From: Streptomyces roseus
GTDB lineage: Bacteria; Actinomycetota; Actinomycetes; Streptomycetales; Streptomycetaceae
Direction: 5' to 3'
Assembly: GCF_001044425.1 (NCBI RefSeq)
Contig: NZ_LFML01000056.1
Span: 1-64,000, forward strand
DNA length: 64,000 nt
Shown here: positions 50,127-59,278 of the stretch, piece after piece
Layout: each line of letters begins with the position of its first letter
How positions within the stretch are numbered: the first letter of the stretch is position 1
Notes under the pieces: model-generated
What the model saw: the letters and a program-made list of their open reading frames with translations, nothing else
The model's database searches: none
What the model was told of the DNA's origin: nothing
Position numbers and translations under genes: made by a program

Positions 50127-51158
50127 CTACGCTCCCCGGCGCTGCTGCGGACCGGAGGCGGTGGATCCGCGGACCACCAGCTCGGGGAGGAAGACGAACT
50201 CGCTGTGCGGGGCGGGCGTACCGCCGATCTCCTCCAGGAGCGTACGGACCGCCGCCTGCCCCATGGCCTGCACCGGCTGCCGGATGGTGGTCAGCGGCGG
50301 ATCGGTGAACGCTATGAGGGGAGAGTCGTCGAAGCCGACGACGGAGACGTCCTGCGGCACCCGCAGGCCCCGCTGCCGGGCAGCCCGGATCGCCCCGAGC
50401 GCCATCATGTCGCTCGCGCAGACGACGGCGGTGCAGCCGCGCGCGATGAGCGCGGCCGCCGCGGCCTGCCCGCCCTCCAGGGTGTACAGGGAGTGCTGGA
50501 CGAGCTCCTCGACCTCGGCCTCGTCCAGACCGAGCCGCTCCTTCATCCCGAGCCGGAAGCCCTCGATCTTGCGCAGTACGGGCACGAACCGCTTGGGTCC
50601 GACCGCGAGCCCGATGCGGGTGTGCCCGAGCGCGGTCAGGTGGGTCACGGCGAGCTGCATCGCGGCGCGGTCGTCGGGCGAGACGAAGGGGGCCTGCACC
50701 TTGTCGGAGAACCCGTTGATGAGGACGTACGGGACGCCCTGCCCGCGGAGTTGGTCGTAGCGGCCCATGTCGGCGGTGGTGTCGGCGTGCAGCCCGGAGA
50801 CGAAGATGATCCCGGAGACCCCGCGGTCGACCAGCATCTCGGTCAGCTCGTCCTCGGTGGACCCGCCGGGCGTCTGCGTGGCCAGGACCGGGGTGTACCC
50901 CTGCCGGGTCAGCGCCTGGCCGATGACCTGCGCGAGCGCCGGGAAGATGGGGTTGTCCAGCTCGGGGGTTATCAGTCCGACGAGCCCGGCGCTGCGCTGG
51001 CGCAGCTTCACCGGGCGCTCGTAGCCGAGCACGTCGAGCGCGGCCAGCACCGATTCACGGGTGCCGGCGGCCACACCGGGCTTGCCGTTGAGCACGCGGC
51101 TGACTGTGGCTTCGCTGACCCCCGCCTGGGCTGCGATGTCGGCTAGCCGTGCGGTCAC
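50127..51158 (-). CDS. malR: LacI family repressor, MalR-like (copy 1)
   Basis: A 343-residue LacI-type regulator. The helix-turn-helix LADIAAQAGVSEATVSRVLN is followed by NGKPGVAAGTR and a ligand domain with VISVVGFDDSP-like VSVVGFDDSPLIAFTDPPLT near the end. It shares nearly all motifs with the gene at 57875. It is the last gene of the minus-strand unit with AglA copy 1. It probably binds CTTGC repeats of the maltose promoters and responds to a maltodextrin. The GTG start (51158) is placed directly before the helix-turn-helix. Confidence 0.85.
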   Translation of the reverse strand: MTARLADIAAQAGVSEATVSRVLNGKPGVAAGTRESVLAALDVLGYERPVKLRQRSAGLVGLITPELDNPIFPALAQVIGQALTRQGYTPVLATQTPGGSTEDELTEMLVDRGVSGIIFVSGLHADTTADMGRYDQLRGQGVPYVLINGFSDKVQAPFVSPDDRAAMQLAVTHLTALGHTRIGLAVGPKRFVPVLRKIEGFRLGMKERLGLDEAEVEELVQHSLYTLEGGQAAAAALIARGCTAVVCASDMMALGAIRAARQRGLRVPQDVSVVGFDDSPLIAFTDPPLTTIRQPVQAMGQAAVRTLLEEIGGTPAPHSEFVFLPELVVRGSTASGPQQRRGA

Positions 51159-51184
51159 GGGATTGGACTGTACCGGTCCCCGGC

Positions 51185-52813
51185 TCACAACGCCCACCAC
51201 GTGCACGAATCCGGCGGCAGCAGCACGGTCCGGCCGTCGGTCTCCACCGGCGCGCTGGACAGGACGGGACGCCCCGGCGCGGGGAGTTCGAGCGGCTCGG
51301 AGCGGCTGTTGAGGGTGCAGGCGAACCCGGGCCGGGTGAAGAGGAGCACGCCCTCGGGCGCGGGCAGCCAGGTCAGCGGCCCGGCGTCGGGGGAGCCGAG
51401 GCCGGGCAGCGCGCGGCGCAGCTCCAGGGCGGCGCGGTACAGCTCCAGCGTCGAGTGGGGGTCGCCGGTCTGGGCGGCCACGCTGAGCGGGGCCCAGTCG
51501 GCGGGCTGCGGGAGCCAGCTGCCGGCCGGCCCGAACCCGTACGGGGGCCGCTCGCCGGACCAGGGCAGCGGGATCCGGCAGCCGTCGCGCAGCCCGTCCT
51601 GCCCCGCGGAGCGCAGGAAAGCGGGGTCCTGGCGCAGGCCGTCGGGGAGGTCGGCGACCTCGGGCAGGCCGAGCTCCTCGCCCTGGTAGAGGTACGCCGA
51701 CCCGGGCAGGGCGAGCATCAGCAGCGCGGCGGCCCGGGCGCGGGCCAGGCCCCGGGCGCCGCCCCCGTACCTGGTCACCTGGCGTACGACGTCGTGGTTG
51801 GAGAGCACCCAGGTGGTGGTGGCGCCGACGGAGGCCGTGGCCGCCAGGGACTCGTCGATCACGGTCCGCATCGCCGAGGTGTCCCAGGGGCAGTTCAGGA
51901 AGCGGAAGTTGAAGGCCTGGTGCATCTCGTCGGGCCGCACGTACAGGGCGAGCCGCTCGGAGGTCGGGGCCCAGGCCTCGGCGACCCCGATGCGGGGGCC
52001 CTCGTAGGAGTCGAGCAGCCGCCGCCAGGAGCGGTGGATCTCGTGCACGCCGTCCTGGTCGAAGAAGGGGAGCGGCTCGGTGCCGATCAAGGTGGCCTGG
52101 GCGCCGCGGCCGATGTCGGGCATACCGGGCGCCTTGACCATGCCGTGGGCCACGTCGATGCGGAACCCGTCGACGCCGAGGTCGAGCCAGAAGCGCAGGA
52201 CGGAGGAGAACTCCTCGGCCACCTCGGGGTGCTCCCAGTTCAGATCCGGCTGCTCGGGGGCGAAGAGGTGCAGGTACCAGGCCCCGTCGGAGGTGCGGGA
52301 CCAGGCGGGGCCGCCGAAGACGGACTCCCAGTCGTTGGGCGGGAGCTCCCCGCCCGGTCCGCGGCCGGGGCGGAAGTGGTAGCGGTCGCGGGCCCCGGCC
52401 GCGGGGTCGGCGAGGGCCTCCCGGAACCAGGGGTGCCGCTCGGAGGTGTGGTTGGGCACCACGTCCACGATGACCCGCAGGCCCAGGGCGTGGGCGGAGC
52501 GGACGAGCTCGTCGGCGTCGGACAGGTCCCCGAAGAGGGGGTCGACGGCCCGGTAGTCGGCGACGTCGTAGCCGCCGTCGGCCTGCGGGGAGACGTAGAA
52601 GGGGGTGAGCCACACGGCGTCGACTCCGAGCCGGGCCAGGTGGGGCAGGCGGGCGCGCACCCCCTGGAGGTCGCCGATGCCGTCGCCGTCGCTGTCGGCG
52701 AAGGACCGGACGTACACCTGGTAGATGACGGCATCGCGCCACCAGCCGCCGCCGCTTGCGGTCTCCTTGCTGGAAGCGCTTGCAAGCCGGGGGGCGGTCA
52801 GCTCATGGGTCAT
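51185..52813 (-). CDS. aglA: GH13 alpha-glucosidase (AglA-like, copy 1)
   Basis: A 542-residue cytoplasmic GH13 enzyme. The four conserved regions are DVVPNHTS (about 123-130), DGFRIDVAH with the nucleophile Asp (about 225), VAEAW with the acid Glu (about 278) and LSNHDVVR (about 345). It should cleave maltose and maltodextrins to glucose. It starts 222 bp from malE on the opposite strand and lacks a clear ribosome binding site. Codons 10-16 overlap a CTTGC...CTTGCAAG repeat that resembles the operators. malR copy 1 follows 26 bases on. Confidence 0.85.
   Translation of the reverse strand: MTHELTAPRLASASSKETASGGGWWRDAVIYQVYVRSFADSDGDGIGDLQGVRARLPHLARLGVDAVWLTPFYVSPQADGGYDVADYRAVDPLFGDLSDADELVRSAHALGLRVIVDVVPNHTSERHPWFREALADPAAGARDRYHFRPGRGPGGELPPNDWESVFGGPAWSRTSDGAWYLHLFAPEQPDLNWEHPEVAEEFSSVLRFWLDLGVDGFRIDVAHGMVKAPGMPDIGRGAQATLIGTEPLPFFDQDGVHEIHRSWRRLLDSYEGPRIGVAEAWAPTSERLALYVRPDEMHQAFNFRFLNCPWDTSAMRTVIDESLAATASVGATTTWVLSNHDVVRQVTRYGGGARGLARARAAALLMLALPGSAYLYQGEELGLPEVADLPDGLRQDPAFLRSAGQDGLRDGCRIPLPWSGERPPYGFGPAGSWLPQPADWAPLSVAAQTGDPHSTLELYRAALELRRALPGLGSPDAGPLTWLPAPEGVLLFTRPGFACTLNSRSEPLELPAPGRPVLSSAPVETDGRTVLLPPDSCTWWAL
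52766..52786. promoter_or_regulatory. CTTGC repeat within the 5' end of aglA copy 1
   Basis: CTTGC at 52766-52770 and CTTGCAAG at 52779-52786, a 13-bp step. It matches the pattern of the sites before malE and the amylase gene and lies inside the coding region. Confidence 0.4.
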
Positions 52814-52930
52814 ATCGGGGTCAACGCGCGTACATGCCCCCTGGTTGCGGGCCTGATGCCCCGAAGGAAGTTCGAACATCCAGCAAGCGGCGGCAACCGT
52901 CAGGACACACGGATGTAACGATCGGCCGTG

Positions 52931-52951
52931 CTTGCAGAAAATTGCCGCAAG
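52931..52951. promoter_or_regulatory. MalR operator candidate before malE
   Basis: CTTGC-n11-GCAAG inverted repeat (52931-52951) in the 222-bp divergent promoter region between aglA copy 1 and malE. It resembles the CTTGCA-type sites known for Streptomyces maltose and amylase genes. Confidence 0.6.
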
Positions 52952-53035
52952 CTCTTTCGGTCGGCTTTCAGGCTTGTTACGTTCCCTGCAACTCGGGACC
53001 GCGAGGGCGCGGCCGGGATCATCGAAGGAGTTCAT

Positions 53036-54307
53036 ATGCGGCGTGGCATAGCGGCCACCGCGCTGGTCGCGACCCTGGCGCTCGCGGCGACGGCTTGCGG
53101 CGGTGACGACAAGGGCGGCGACGAGACCAAGGCCGGCGGGGAGCTCTCCGGCACGGTCACGTGGTGGGACACCTCGAACGACGCCGAGAAGGCCAGCTTC
53201 CAGAAGATCGCCGAGGCGTTCACCGCGAAGCACCCGAAGGTCACCGTCAAGTACGTCAACGTCCCGTACGGCGACGCGCAGAACAAGGTCAAGAACGCCT
53301 TCAGCAGCGGTTCCGAAGCCCCTGACGTGATCCGCGCCGACGTCGGCTGGGTCGCCGACTTCGCCTCGCTCGGCTACCTCGACGAGGTGCCGGCCGAGAC
53401 GGCCAAGAAGGTCGACGCCGAGTTCCTGCCCCAGGCCGCGGCCAGCGGCAAGTACGAGGGCAAGACCTACGCCGTCCCGCAGGTCATCGACACCCTCGGC
53501 CTCTTCTACAACAAGAAGATGCTCGCCGACGCCGGCGTCCAGCCCCCCAAGACCCTGGAGGAGCTGAAGACCGCCTCCGCCGCGATCAAGGCGAAGACCG
53601 GCAAGGCCGGCCTCTACCTGCGCGGCGACGACTCGTACTGGTTCCTCCCGCTCATCTACGGTGAGGGCGGCGACCTGGTCGACGCGAAGACCAAGACGGT
53701 CACCGTCGACAACCCGGCCGGCGTCAAGGCGTTCAAGACCGCCCGCGACCTGGTCACCTCGGGCGCGGCGATCACCAACGCCACCGACGGCTGGACCAAC
53801 ATGCAGACCGCCTTCAAGTCGGGCGAGGCCGCGATGATGATCAACGGTCCGTGGGCCGTCGCCGACACCTACGCCGGCGACCAGTTCAAGGACAAGGCCA
53901 ACCTCGGCGTCGCCGCCGTCCCGGCCGGCTCCGCCAAGGCCGGTGCCCCGCAGGGCGGCCACGACCTCGCCGTCTACGCCGGTTCCAAGAACCGCGCCGC
54001 CGCGCACGCCTTCGTCGAGTACATGACCTCGCAGGACGTGCAGGTGCAGTCCACCAAGGAGCTCAGCCTGCTCCCCACCCGGACCGCCGCCTACGAGCAG
54101 CCGGACGTCAAGTCCAGCGAGATGGTCCAGTTCTTCAAGCCGGCCGTGGACAAGGCCGTCGAGCGCGCCTGGATCCCGGAGAACGGCTCCCTCTTCGAGC
54201 CGCTGAAGGTCGAGTACACCAAGGCGATCACCGGGGCGTCGAGCCCGGAGGACGCGGCCAAGGCGGCCGGCGTCGAGTTCCGCAAGATCCTCAAGGGCTG
54301 GAAGTAG
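53036..54307 (+). CDS. malE: Maltose/maltodextrin-binding lipoprotein MalE
   Basis: A 423-residue extracellular solute-binding lipoprotein. The lipobox is LAATAC with Cys21. The mature part has the MalE pattern VTWWDTSNDAEKASFQKIAE, AVPQVIDTLGLFYNKKML, and MINGPWAVADTY. It hands maltodextrins to MalFG. GAAGGAG lies before the ATG. It is the first gene of a tight plus-strand operon, and the MalR site is about 85 bases upstream. Confidence 0.92.
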   Translation: MRRGIAATALVATLALAATACGGDDKGGDETKAGGELSGTVTWWDTSNDAEKASFQKIAEAFTAKHPKVTVKYVNVPYGDAQNKVKNAFSSGSEAPDVIRADVGWVADFASLGYLDEVPAETAKKVDAEFLPQAAASGKYEGKTYAVPQVIDTLGLFYNKKMLADAGVQPPKTLEELKTASAAIKAKTGKAGLYLRGDDSYWFLPLIYGEGGDLVDAKTKTVTVDNPAGVKAFKTARDLVTSGAAITNATDGWTNMQTAFKSGEAAMMINGPWAVADTYAGDQFKDKANLGVAAVPAGSAKAGAPQGGHDLAVYAGSKNRAAAHAFVEYMTSQDVQVQSTKELSLLPTRTAAYEQPDVKSSEMVQFFKPAVDKAVERAWIPENGSLFEPLKVEYTKAITGASSPEDAAKAAGVEFRKILKGWK

Positions 54308-54315
54308 TAGGAGCG

Positions 54316-55344
54316 ATGGCTGCTGACACCAGCCAGTCGGTGGCGAAGGCCGCGGGCGGCGACGGAGGAGACTCCGTCGCGGCCCGCGGCCGGAGCCGCA
54401 GGACTGACAGCGCGAAGCGGGGCGGCCTGGGGCGCGCCCTGGCCACCCACTGGTACGCCTGGGCCATGGTCGCCCCGGTGGTGCTCGTCCTCGGCGTGAT
54501 CATCGGCTGGCCGCTCGCCCGCGGCGTCTACCTGTCGCTGACCGACGCCAACGAGCGCAACGTCGGCCGTACGATCGGCGCCAACCACATTGAGGCCACG
54601 TACACGTTCGTCGGCCTCGACAACTACGCCGACGTCCTGGCCGACCCGGTGTTCCTGCAGCGGCTGGTGTGGACGGTGGTGTGGACCGTCCTGTGCGTGT
54701 CGATCACCTTCACGCTCGGACTGGCCCTGGCCAACATGCTCAACCGGGACTTCCGGGGCCGCGCCGCCTACCGGATGGCGCTCATCCTGCCCTGGGCCGT
54801 CCCCGGCTTCGTCTCCGTCTTCGCCTGGCGGTTCCTGTTCAACCGCGACAGCGGCATCCTGAACAAGATCCTCGACGGGGGCGGCATTTCCGCGGTCCCG
54901 TGGCTCGACGACCCGACGTGGGCCAAGTTCTCGGTCGTCGCCGTCAACGTCTGGCTCGGCGTCCCCTTCATGATGGTCGCCCTGCTCGGCGGGCTGCAGT
55001 CGATCCCCGGCGAGCTGTACGAGGCCGCCGAGATGGACGGCGCCACCGCCTGGCAGCGGTTCAGGCACATCACCCTGCCCGGACTGCGGGCGGTGAGCAT
55101 GACCGTGATCCTGCTCTCCACCATCTGGACCTTCAACATGTTCCCGGTGATCTTCCTGCTGACGCGGGGCGGACCGGGCGACTCCACGGAGATCCTGGTG
55201 ACCCAGGCCTTCCGGGAGGCGTTCGTGGCCAGCCCCCGCGACTTCGCGGGCTCCGCCACCTGGGGCGTGCTCATCCTCGCCCTGCTCATGATCTTCGCGC
55301 TGGTCTACCGGCGCTCGCTGCGCAAGCAGGGAGAGGTGTGGTGA
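54316..55344 (+). CDS. malF: Maltodextrin ABC transporter permease MalF
   Basis: A 342-residue permease with six helices. The EAA loop is EAAEMDGATAWQRFRHITLP (about 238-257), where an MsiK-type ATPase docks. The N-terminal 45 residues are a basic cytoplasmic tail. It begins eight bases after the malE stop and overlaps malG by GTGA. No ATPase gene is in the cluster, as is usual in Streptomyces, where MsiK is shared. Confidence 0.92.
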   Translation: MAADTSQSVAKAAGGDGGDSVAARGRSRRTDSAKRGGLGRALATHWYAWAMVAPVVLVLGVIIGWPLARGVYLSLTDANERNVGRTIGANHIEATYTFVGLDNYADVLADPVFLQRLVWTVVWTVLCVSITFTLGLALANMLNRDFRGRAAYRMALILPWAVPGFVSVFAWRFLFNRDSGILNKILDGGGISAVPWLDDPTWAKFSVVAVNVWLGVPFMMVALLGGLQSIPGELYEAAEMDGATAWQRFRHITLPGLRAVSMTVILLSTIWTFNMFPVIFLLTRGGPGDSTEILVTQAFREAFVASPRDFAGSATWGVLILALLMIFALVYRRSLRKQGEVW

Positions 55345-56195
55345 CCGTGACGACCCCGCGCACACGCATCAGGGGGCAGCGCTCCCCGCTCGCCTCCGCC
55401 GCACTGCACGCCACCCTGATCGTGGCGTCCGTGATCGCCGTCTTCCCGGTGCTGTGGGTCCTGCTGACCTCGATCAAGCCCGCGAAGCACGCCATCTCCA
55501 CGGACTTCGTCAAGGAACCGACCCTGGAGAACTACCGCTACCTGGTGGAGTCGACCTCCTTCTTCACCTGGTTCGGCAACTCCGTGCTCGTGGCCGGCAT
55601 CACCACCGTCCTCGGCGTGTTCATCGCCGCCACGACCGGCTACGCCGTCAGCCGGTTCAAGTTCCCCGGCATGAAGCCGCTGATGTGGACCCTGCTCATC
55701 ACGCAGATGTTCCCGATGGCCATCCTGATCGTCCCGCTCTACAACCTCATGGGCGACCTGGGACTGCTCAACCAGCCGCTCGGGCTGATCATCACGTACC
55801 TCACCATCGCCGTGCCGTTCTGCGCCTGGATGATGAAGGGGTTCTTCGACAACATCCCGGTCGAGATCGACGAATCCGGGCGCGTCGACGGGCTCAACCC
55901 CTTCGGCACCTTCTGGCGCCTGATCCTGCCGCTGGCCAAGCCCGGCCTCGCCGTCACCGGCTTCTACTCGTTCATCACCGCCTGGGGCGAGGTCGCGTAC
56001 GCCTCCGCCTTCATGGTCGGCGACGAACACCTCACCCTCGCCGGAGGCCTGCAGACCTTCGTCACGCAGTACACCTCCAACTGGGGTGCGATGAGCGCCG
56101 CATCGGTCCTCATCGCCATCCCGGCGGCCATCTTCTTCCTCTTCGCCCAGCGTCACCTCGTCGCCGGGATGACGGCAGGCGCGACCAAGGGCTGA
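55341..56195 (+). CDS. malG: Maltodextrin ABC transporter permease MalG
   Basis: A 284-residue permease with six helices and an EAA-type loop ESGRVDGLNPFGTFWRLILP (about 177-196; Glu-Ser in place of the usual Glu-Ala). The GTG start overlaps the MalF stop, so translation is coupled. It ends 75 bases before aglA copy 2. Confidence 0.92.
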   Translation: MTVTTPRTRIRGQRSPLASAALHATLIVASVIAVFPVLWVLLTSIKPAKHAISTDFVKEPTLENYRYLVESTSFFTWFGNSVLVAGITTVLGVFIAATTGYAVSRFKFPGMKPLMWTLLITQMFPMAILIVPLYNLMGDLGLLNQPLGLIITYLTIAVPFCAWMMKGFFDNIPVEIDESGRVDGLNPFGTFWRLILPLAKPGLAVTGFYSFITAWGEVAYASAFMVGDEHLTLAGGLQTFVTQYTSNWGAMSAASVLIAIPAAIFFLFAQRHLVAGMTAGATKG

Positions 56196-56270
56196 CCCCC
56201 CTTCCGCGAGCCAGGGCCGACCACCCTGCCTGCCCCCTCCCACCCCCGGCCCGATCTCTCCAAGGACGAC

Positions 56271-57878
56271 ATGACCCAGCACCTCGCCGACGCACTGCCT
56301 TCGGACAGTGGCCTTCCCACCACCACCGGCACCGCGCCCGGCTGGTGGAGAGAAGCGGTGATCTACCAGGTCTATCCGCGCAGCTTCGCCGACTCCAACG
56401 GGGACGGCATGGGGGACCTCGAAGGCATCCGCAGCCGACTGCCGTACCTCAAGGAGCTGGGCGTCGACGCCGTCTGGCTCAGCCCCTTCTACGCCTCCCC
56501 GCAGGCCGACGCCGGATACGACGTCGCCGACTACCGGGCCATCGACCCGATGTTCGGGACCCTGCACGACGCCGACGCCGTGATCCGCGAAGCCCACGGG
56601 CTGGGCCTGCGCATCATCGTGGACCTCGTCCCCAACCACTGCTCCGACCAGCACGAATGGTTCAAGCAGGCGCTCCGGGAGGGCCCCGGCACCCCGCTGC
56701 GCGAGCGCTTCCACTTCCGGCCGGGGCGGGGGGCCGACGGCTCCGAGCCTCCGAACGACTGGGAGTCGATCTTCGGCGGCCCGGCGTGGACGCGGGTCGC
56801 GGACGGCGAGTGGTACCTGCACCTCTTCGCCCCCGAGCAGCCCGACTTCAACTGGGAACACCCCGCCGTCCAGGACGAGTTCCGCTCCATCCTGCGCTTC
56901 TGGCTCGACCTGGGCGCCGACGGCTTCCGCATCGACGTGGCCCACGGCCTGGTGAAGGCCCCCGGCCTGCCCGACCTCGGCCGCGACGAGCAGCTCAAGC
57001 TGCTCGGCAACCAGGTGCTGCCCTTCTTCGACCAGGACGGGGTCCACGAGATCTACCGCTCCTGGCGCAAGGTGCTCGACGAGTACGCCGGCGACCGCAT
57101 CGGCGTCGCCGAGGCCTGGACCCCGAGCGCGGACCGCACGGCCCTCTACCTGCGCCCCGACGAGCTGCACCAGGCGTTCAACTTCCACTACCTGAGCACC
57201 GGGTGGGACGCCGAGGCGCTGCGCGCCGCGATCGACGACTCGCTCGACTCGATGCGCCCGGTCGGGGCGCCGACCACGTGGGTGCTGTCCAACCACGACG
57301 TCGTACGCCACCGCACGCGCTTCGGCAGCCTGGAGCGGGCGCGCGCCGCCGCGCTGCTGATGCTGGCGCTGCCGGGGTCGGCGTACGTCTACCAGGGCGA
57401 GGAGCTCGGCCTGCCGGAGGTGACCGACCTCCCGGACGAGGTGCGCCAGGACCCCTCCTTCTTCAAGGAGAACGGGCAGGAGGGGCTGCGCGACGGCTGC
57501 CGCGTGCCCATGCCGTGGTCGGGTCGCGAGGCCCCGTACGGCTTCGGTGACGGCGGCAGCTGGCTGCCGCAGCCGGCCGAGTGGGCCGGGCTGAGCGTCG
57601 AGGCCCAGACGGGCGACCCGCACTCCACCCTGGAGCTGTACCGGGCGGCGCTGCGCATCCGCCGGGCCCACCCCGACCTGGGCGCGGGCGACGCGGTCCA
57701 GTGGCTGGAGGCGCCGCAGGGCGTACTGGCGTTCCGGCGCGGGGGCTTCGTCTGCACGGCCAACACCACGGGTGAGCCGGTACGGATGCCCGCGCCGGGG
57801 ACGGTACTGCTGGCGAGCGGCGAGGTGACGGACCCCGGGGTCCTCGGGGCCGACACGGCGGTGTGGTGGCAGGAGTGA
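56271..57878 (+). CDS. aglA: GH13 alpha-glucosidase (AglA-like, copy 2)
   Basis: A 535-residue cytoplasmic GH13 enzyme with all four regions: DLVPNHCS, DGFRIDVAH (nucleophile Asp), GVAEAW (Glu) and LSNHDVVRH. It lies in the malEFG operon and would cleave imported maltodextrin. It is a close paralogue of copy 1 across its length, including WLPQPAxWAxLSVxAQTGDP near the end. Its stop overlaps malR copy 2 by four bases (GTGA). Confidence 0.9.
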   Translation: MTQHLADALPSDSGLPTTTGTAPGWWREAVIYQVYPRSFADSNGDGMGDLEGIRSRLPYLKELGVDAVWLSPFYASPQADAGYDVADYRAIDPMFGTLHDADAVIREAHGLGLRIIVDLVPNHCSDQHEWFKQALREGPGTPLRERFHFRPGRGADGSEPPNDWESIFGGPAWTRVADGEWYLHLFAPEQPDFNWEHPAVQDEFRSILRFWLDLGADGFRIDVAHGLVKAPGLPDLGRDEQLKLLGNQVLPFFDQDGVHEIYRSWRKVLDEYAGDRIGVAEAWTPSADRTALYLRPDELHQAFNFHYLSTGWDAEALRAAIDDSLDSMRPVGAPTTWVLSNHDVVRHRTRFGSLERARAAALLMLALPGSAYVYQGEELGLPEVTDLPDEVRQDPSFFKENGQEGLRDGCRVPMPWSGREAPYGFGDGGSWLPQPAEWAGLSVEAQTGDPHSTLELYRAALRIRRAHPDLGAGDAVQWLEAPQGVLAFRRGGFVCTANTTGEPVRMPAPGTVLLASGEVTDPGVLGADTAVWWQE

Positions 57879-58879
57879 CCTCCCCGCTCCGGCTGACGGA
57901 CATCGCCGCGCAGGCCGAGGTCAGCGAGGCGACGGTCAGCCGTGTGCTCAACGGCAAGGCGGGCGTGGCGGCGAGCACCCGGCACCGGGTGCTCGCCGCC
58001 ATGGACCTGCTGGGCTACGAGCGCCCGGTGCGCCTGCGCCGCCGCAGCAACGGGCTGGTCGGGCTGCTGATCCCCGAGCTGACCAACCCCATCTTCCCGG
58101 CGTTCGCGCAGGTCATCGAGCAGGCGCTGGCGGGCCACGGCTATACGCCGGTGCTGTGCACGCAGACGCCGGGCGGGGCCACGGAGGACGAGCTGGTGGA
58201 GCAGCTGGAGGAGCGGGGGGTCACGGGGATCGTCTTCCTGTCGGGCCTGCACGCGGACGCCTCGCTGGACCCCTCCCGCTACCACCGGCTGTCCTCGCGG
58301 GGCATCCCCTTCGTCCTGATCAACGGCTTCAACGAGCACGTCAACGCCCCGTTCATCTCGCCGGACGACCGTGCGGCGGCGGACATGGCGGTACGCCACC
58401 TCGCGGACCTGGGCCACCGGCGCATCGGCCTGGCGATAGGGCCGACCCGGTACGTCCCGTCGGCCCGCAAGGAGGCCGGTTTCACGGCGGCGCTGCCGTC
58501 GGCGGAAGCGGAGGGCCTGATCCAGCGCACGCTGTTCACGGTGGAGGGGGGCCACGCGGCGGGCGGCGCCCTGCTGGACCGCGGCTGCACGGGCATCGTG
58601 TGCGGCAGCGACCCGATGGCGCTCGGTGTGATCCGCGCGGCGAGGGAGCGGGGGCTGAGGGTTCCCGAGGACGTCTCGGTGGTCGGCTTCGACGACTCCC
58701 CGCTGATCGCCTTCACGGACCCCCCGCTGACGACGGTCCGCCAGCCGGTCCGCGCGATGGCCAATGCGGCGGTGGGCGCGCTCCTGGAGGCGGTGGCAGG
58801 CACCCCGGTCCAGCGCACGGAGTACGTCTTCCAGCCGGAACTGGTGGTCAGGGGCTCGACCGCCCAGGTCCCGGACTAG
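57875..58879 (+). CDS. malR: LacI family repressor, MalR-like (copy 2)
   Basis: A 334-residue LacI regulator paralogous to the gene at 50127. The helix-turn-helix LTDIAAQAEVSEATVSRVLN differs from copy 1 mainly at one position in the recognition region (E for G). A 9-residue gap is visible near residue 205, where copy 1 has GMKERLGLD. The GTG at 57875 overlaps the AglA stop; the next GTG upstream (57863) is possible. It should control its own operon. Confidence 0.88.
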   Translation: MTSPLRLTDIAAQAEVSEATVSRVLNGKAGVAASTRHRVLAAMDLLGYERPVRLRRRSNGLVGLLIPELTNPIFPAFAQVIEQALAGHGYTPVLCTQTPGGATEDELVEQLEERGVTGIVFLSGLHADASLDPSRYHRLSSRGIPFVLINGFNEHVNAPFISPDDRAAADMAVRHLADLGHRRIGLAIGPTRYVPSARKEAGFTAALPSAEAEGLIQRTLFTVEGGHAAGGALLDRGCTGIVCGSDPMALGVIRAARERGLRVPEDVSVVGFDDSPLIAFTDPPLTTVRQPVRAMANAAVGALLEAVAGTPVQRTEYVFQPELVVRGSTAQVPD

Positions 58880-58887
58880 GCCGCGTC

Positions 58888-58948
58888 TTTCGGATCGGGG
58901 TGGATCAGCCGGGGGTGCCAGACGCCCCGGGCCCGCCGTGATCCGAAA
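58888..58948. terminator. Inverted repeat after malR copy 2
   Basis: TTTCGGATC (58888-58896) pairs with GATCCGAAA (58940-58948), with further pairing of GC-rich bases inside. It probably ends the mal operon. Confidence 0.5.
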
Positions 58949-58971
58949 GGCACGGCCCAGTGGCGCGAACG

Positions 58972-59012
58972 CCGCGGGGGCGGCCGACGTCGCCGTCGGT
59001 CCGCCCCCGCGG
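58972..59012. terminator. 12-bp hairpin between malR copy 2 and the small secreted protein
   Basis: CCGCGGGGGCGG (58972-58983) and its complement (59001-59012). It lies just after the stop of the minus-strand gene and may serve both directions. Confidence 0.6.
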
Positions 59013-59026
59013 TGCCGTGCGCCGGA

Positions 59027-59278
59027 TCAGGCGCCGATGTGCTGCCCGGTCAGCCACTCCTTGTCGCCGCTCTTCTCGCAGGACGAGTTGTAGACCGGGC
59101 CCGCGAACGCCGGGAGGTTGTGCGGGACCGCGGCGAACGTGGAGCAGTTCGACGCGTGGGCCGCGCGGCCACCGGTGAAGTAGTCGACGTCGAGGTCGTC
59201 GGCCAGGGCGGCACCGGCTCCGCCGAGCAGGATGCCGGCGGCCAGGACGGACGCGGTGACAGCAGAACGAATGCGCAT
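59027..59278 (-). CDS. Small secreted protein with two cysteines
   Basis: An 83-residue protein. The signal peptide (SAVTASVLAAGILLGGAGAA) ends near residue 26, and the mature 57 residues hold two Cys (SNCSTFA and SSCEKSG) that may form one disulfide. No named domain. It lies between the mal operon and the amylase gene on the opposite strand. Function unknown. Confidence 0.65.
   Translation of the reverse strand: MRIRSAVTASVLAAGILLGGAGAALADDLDVDYFTGGRAAHASNCSTFAAVPHNLPAFAGPVYNSSCEKSGDKEWLTGQHIGA

Noticed and set aside
50127..58879. Assembly duplication of aglA-malR
   Set aside because: The two copies differ at many residues and have different lengths, so they are real paralogues.
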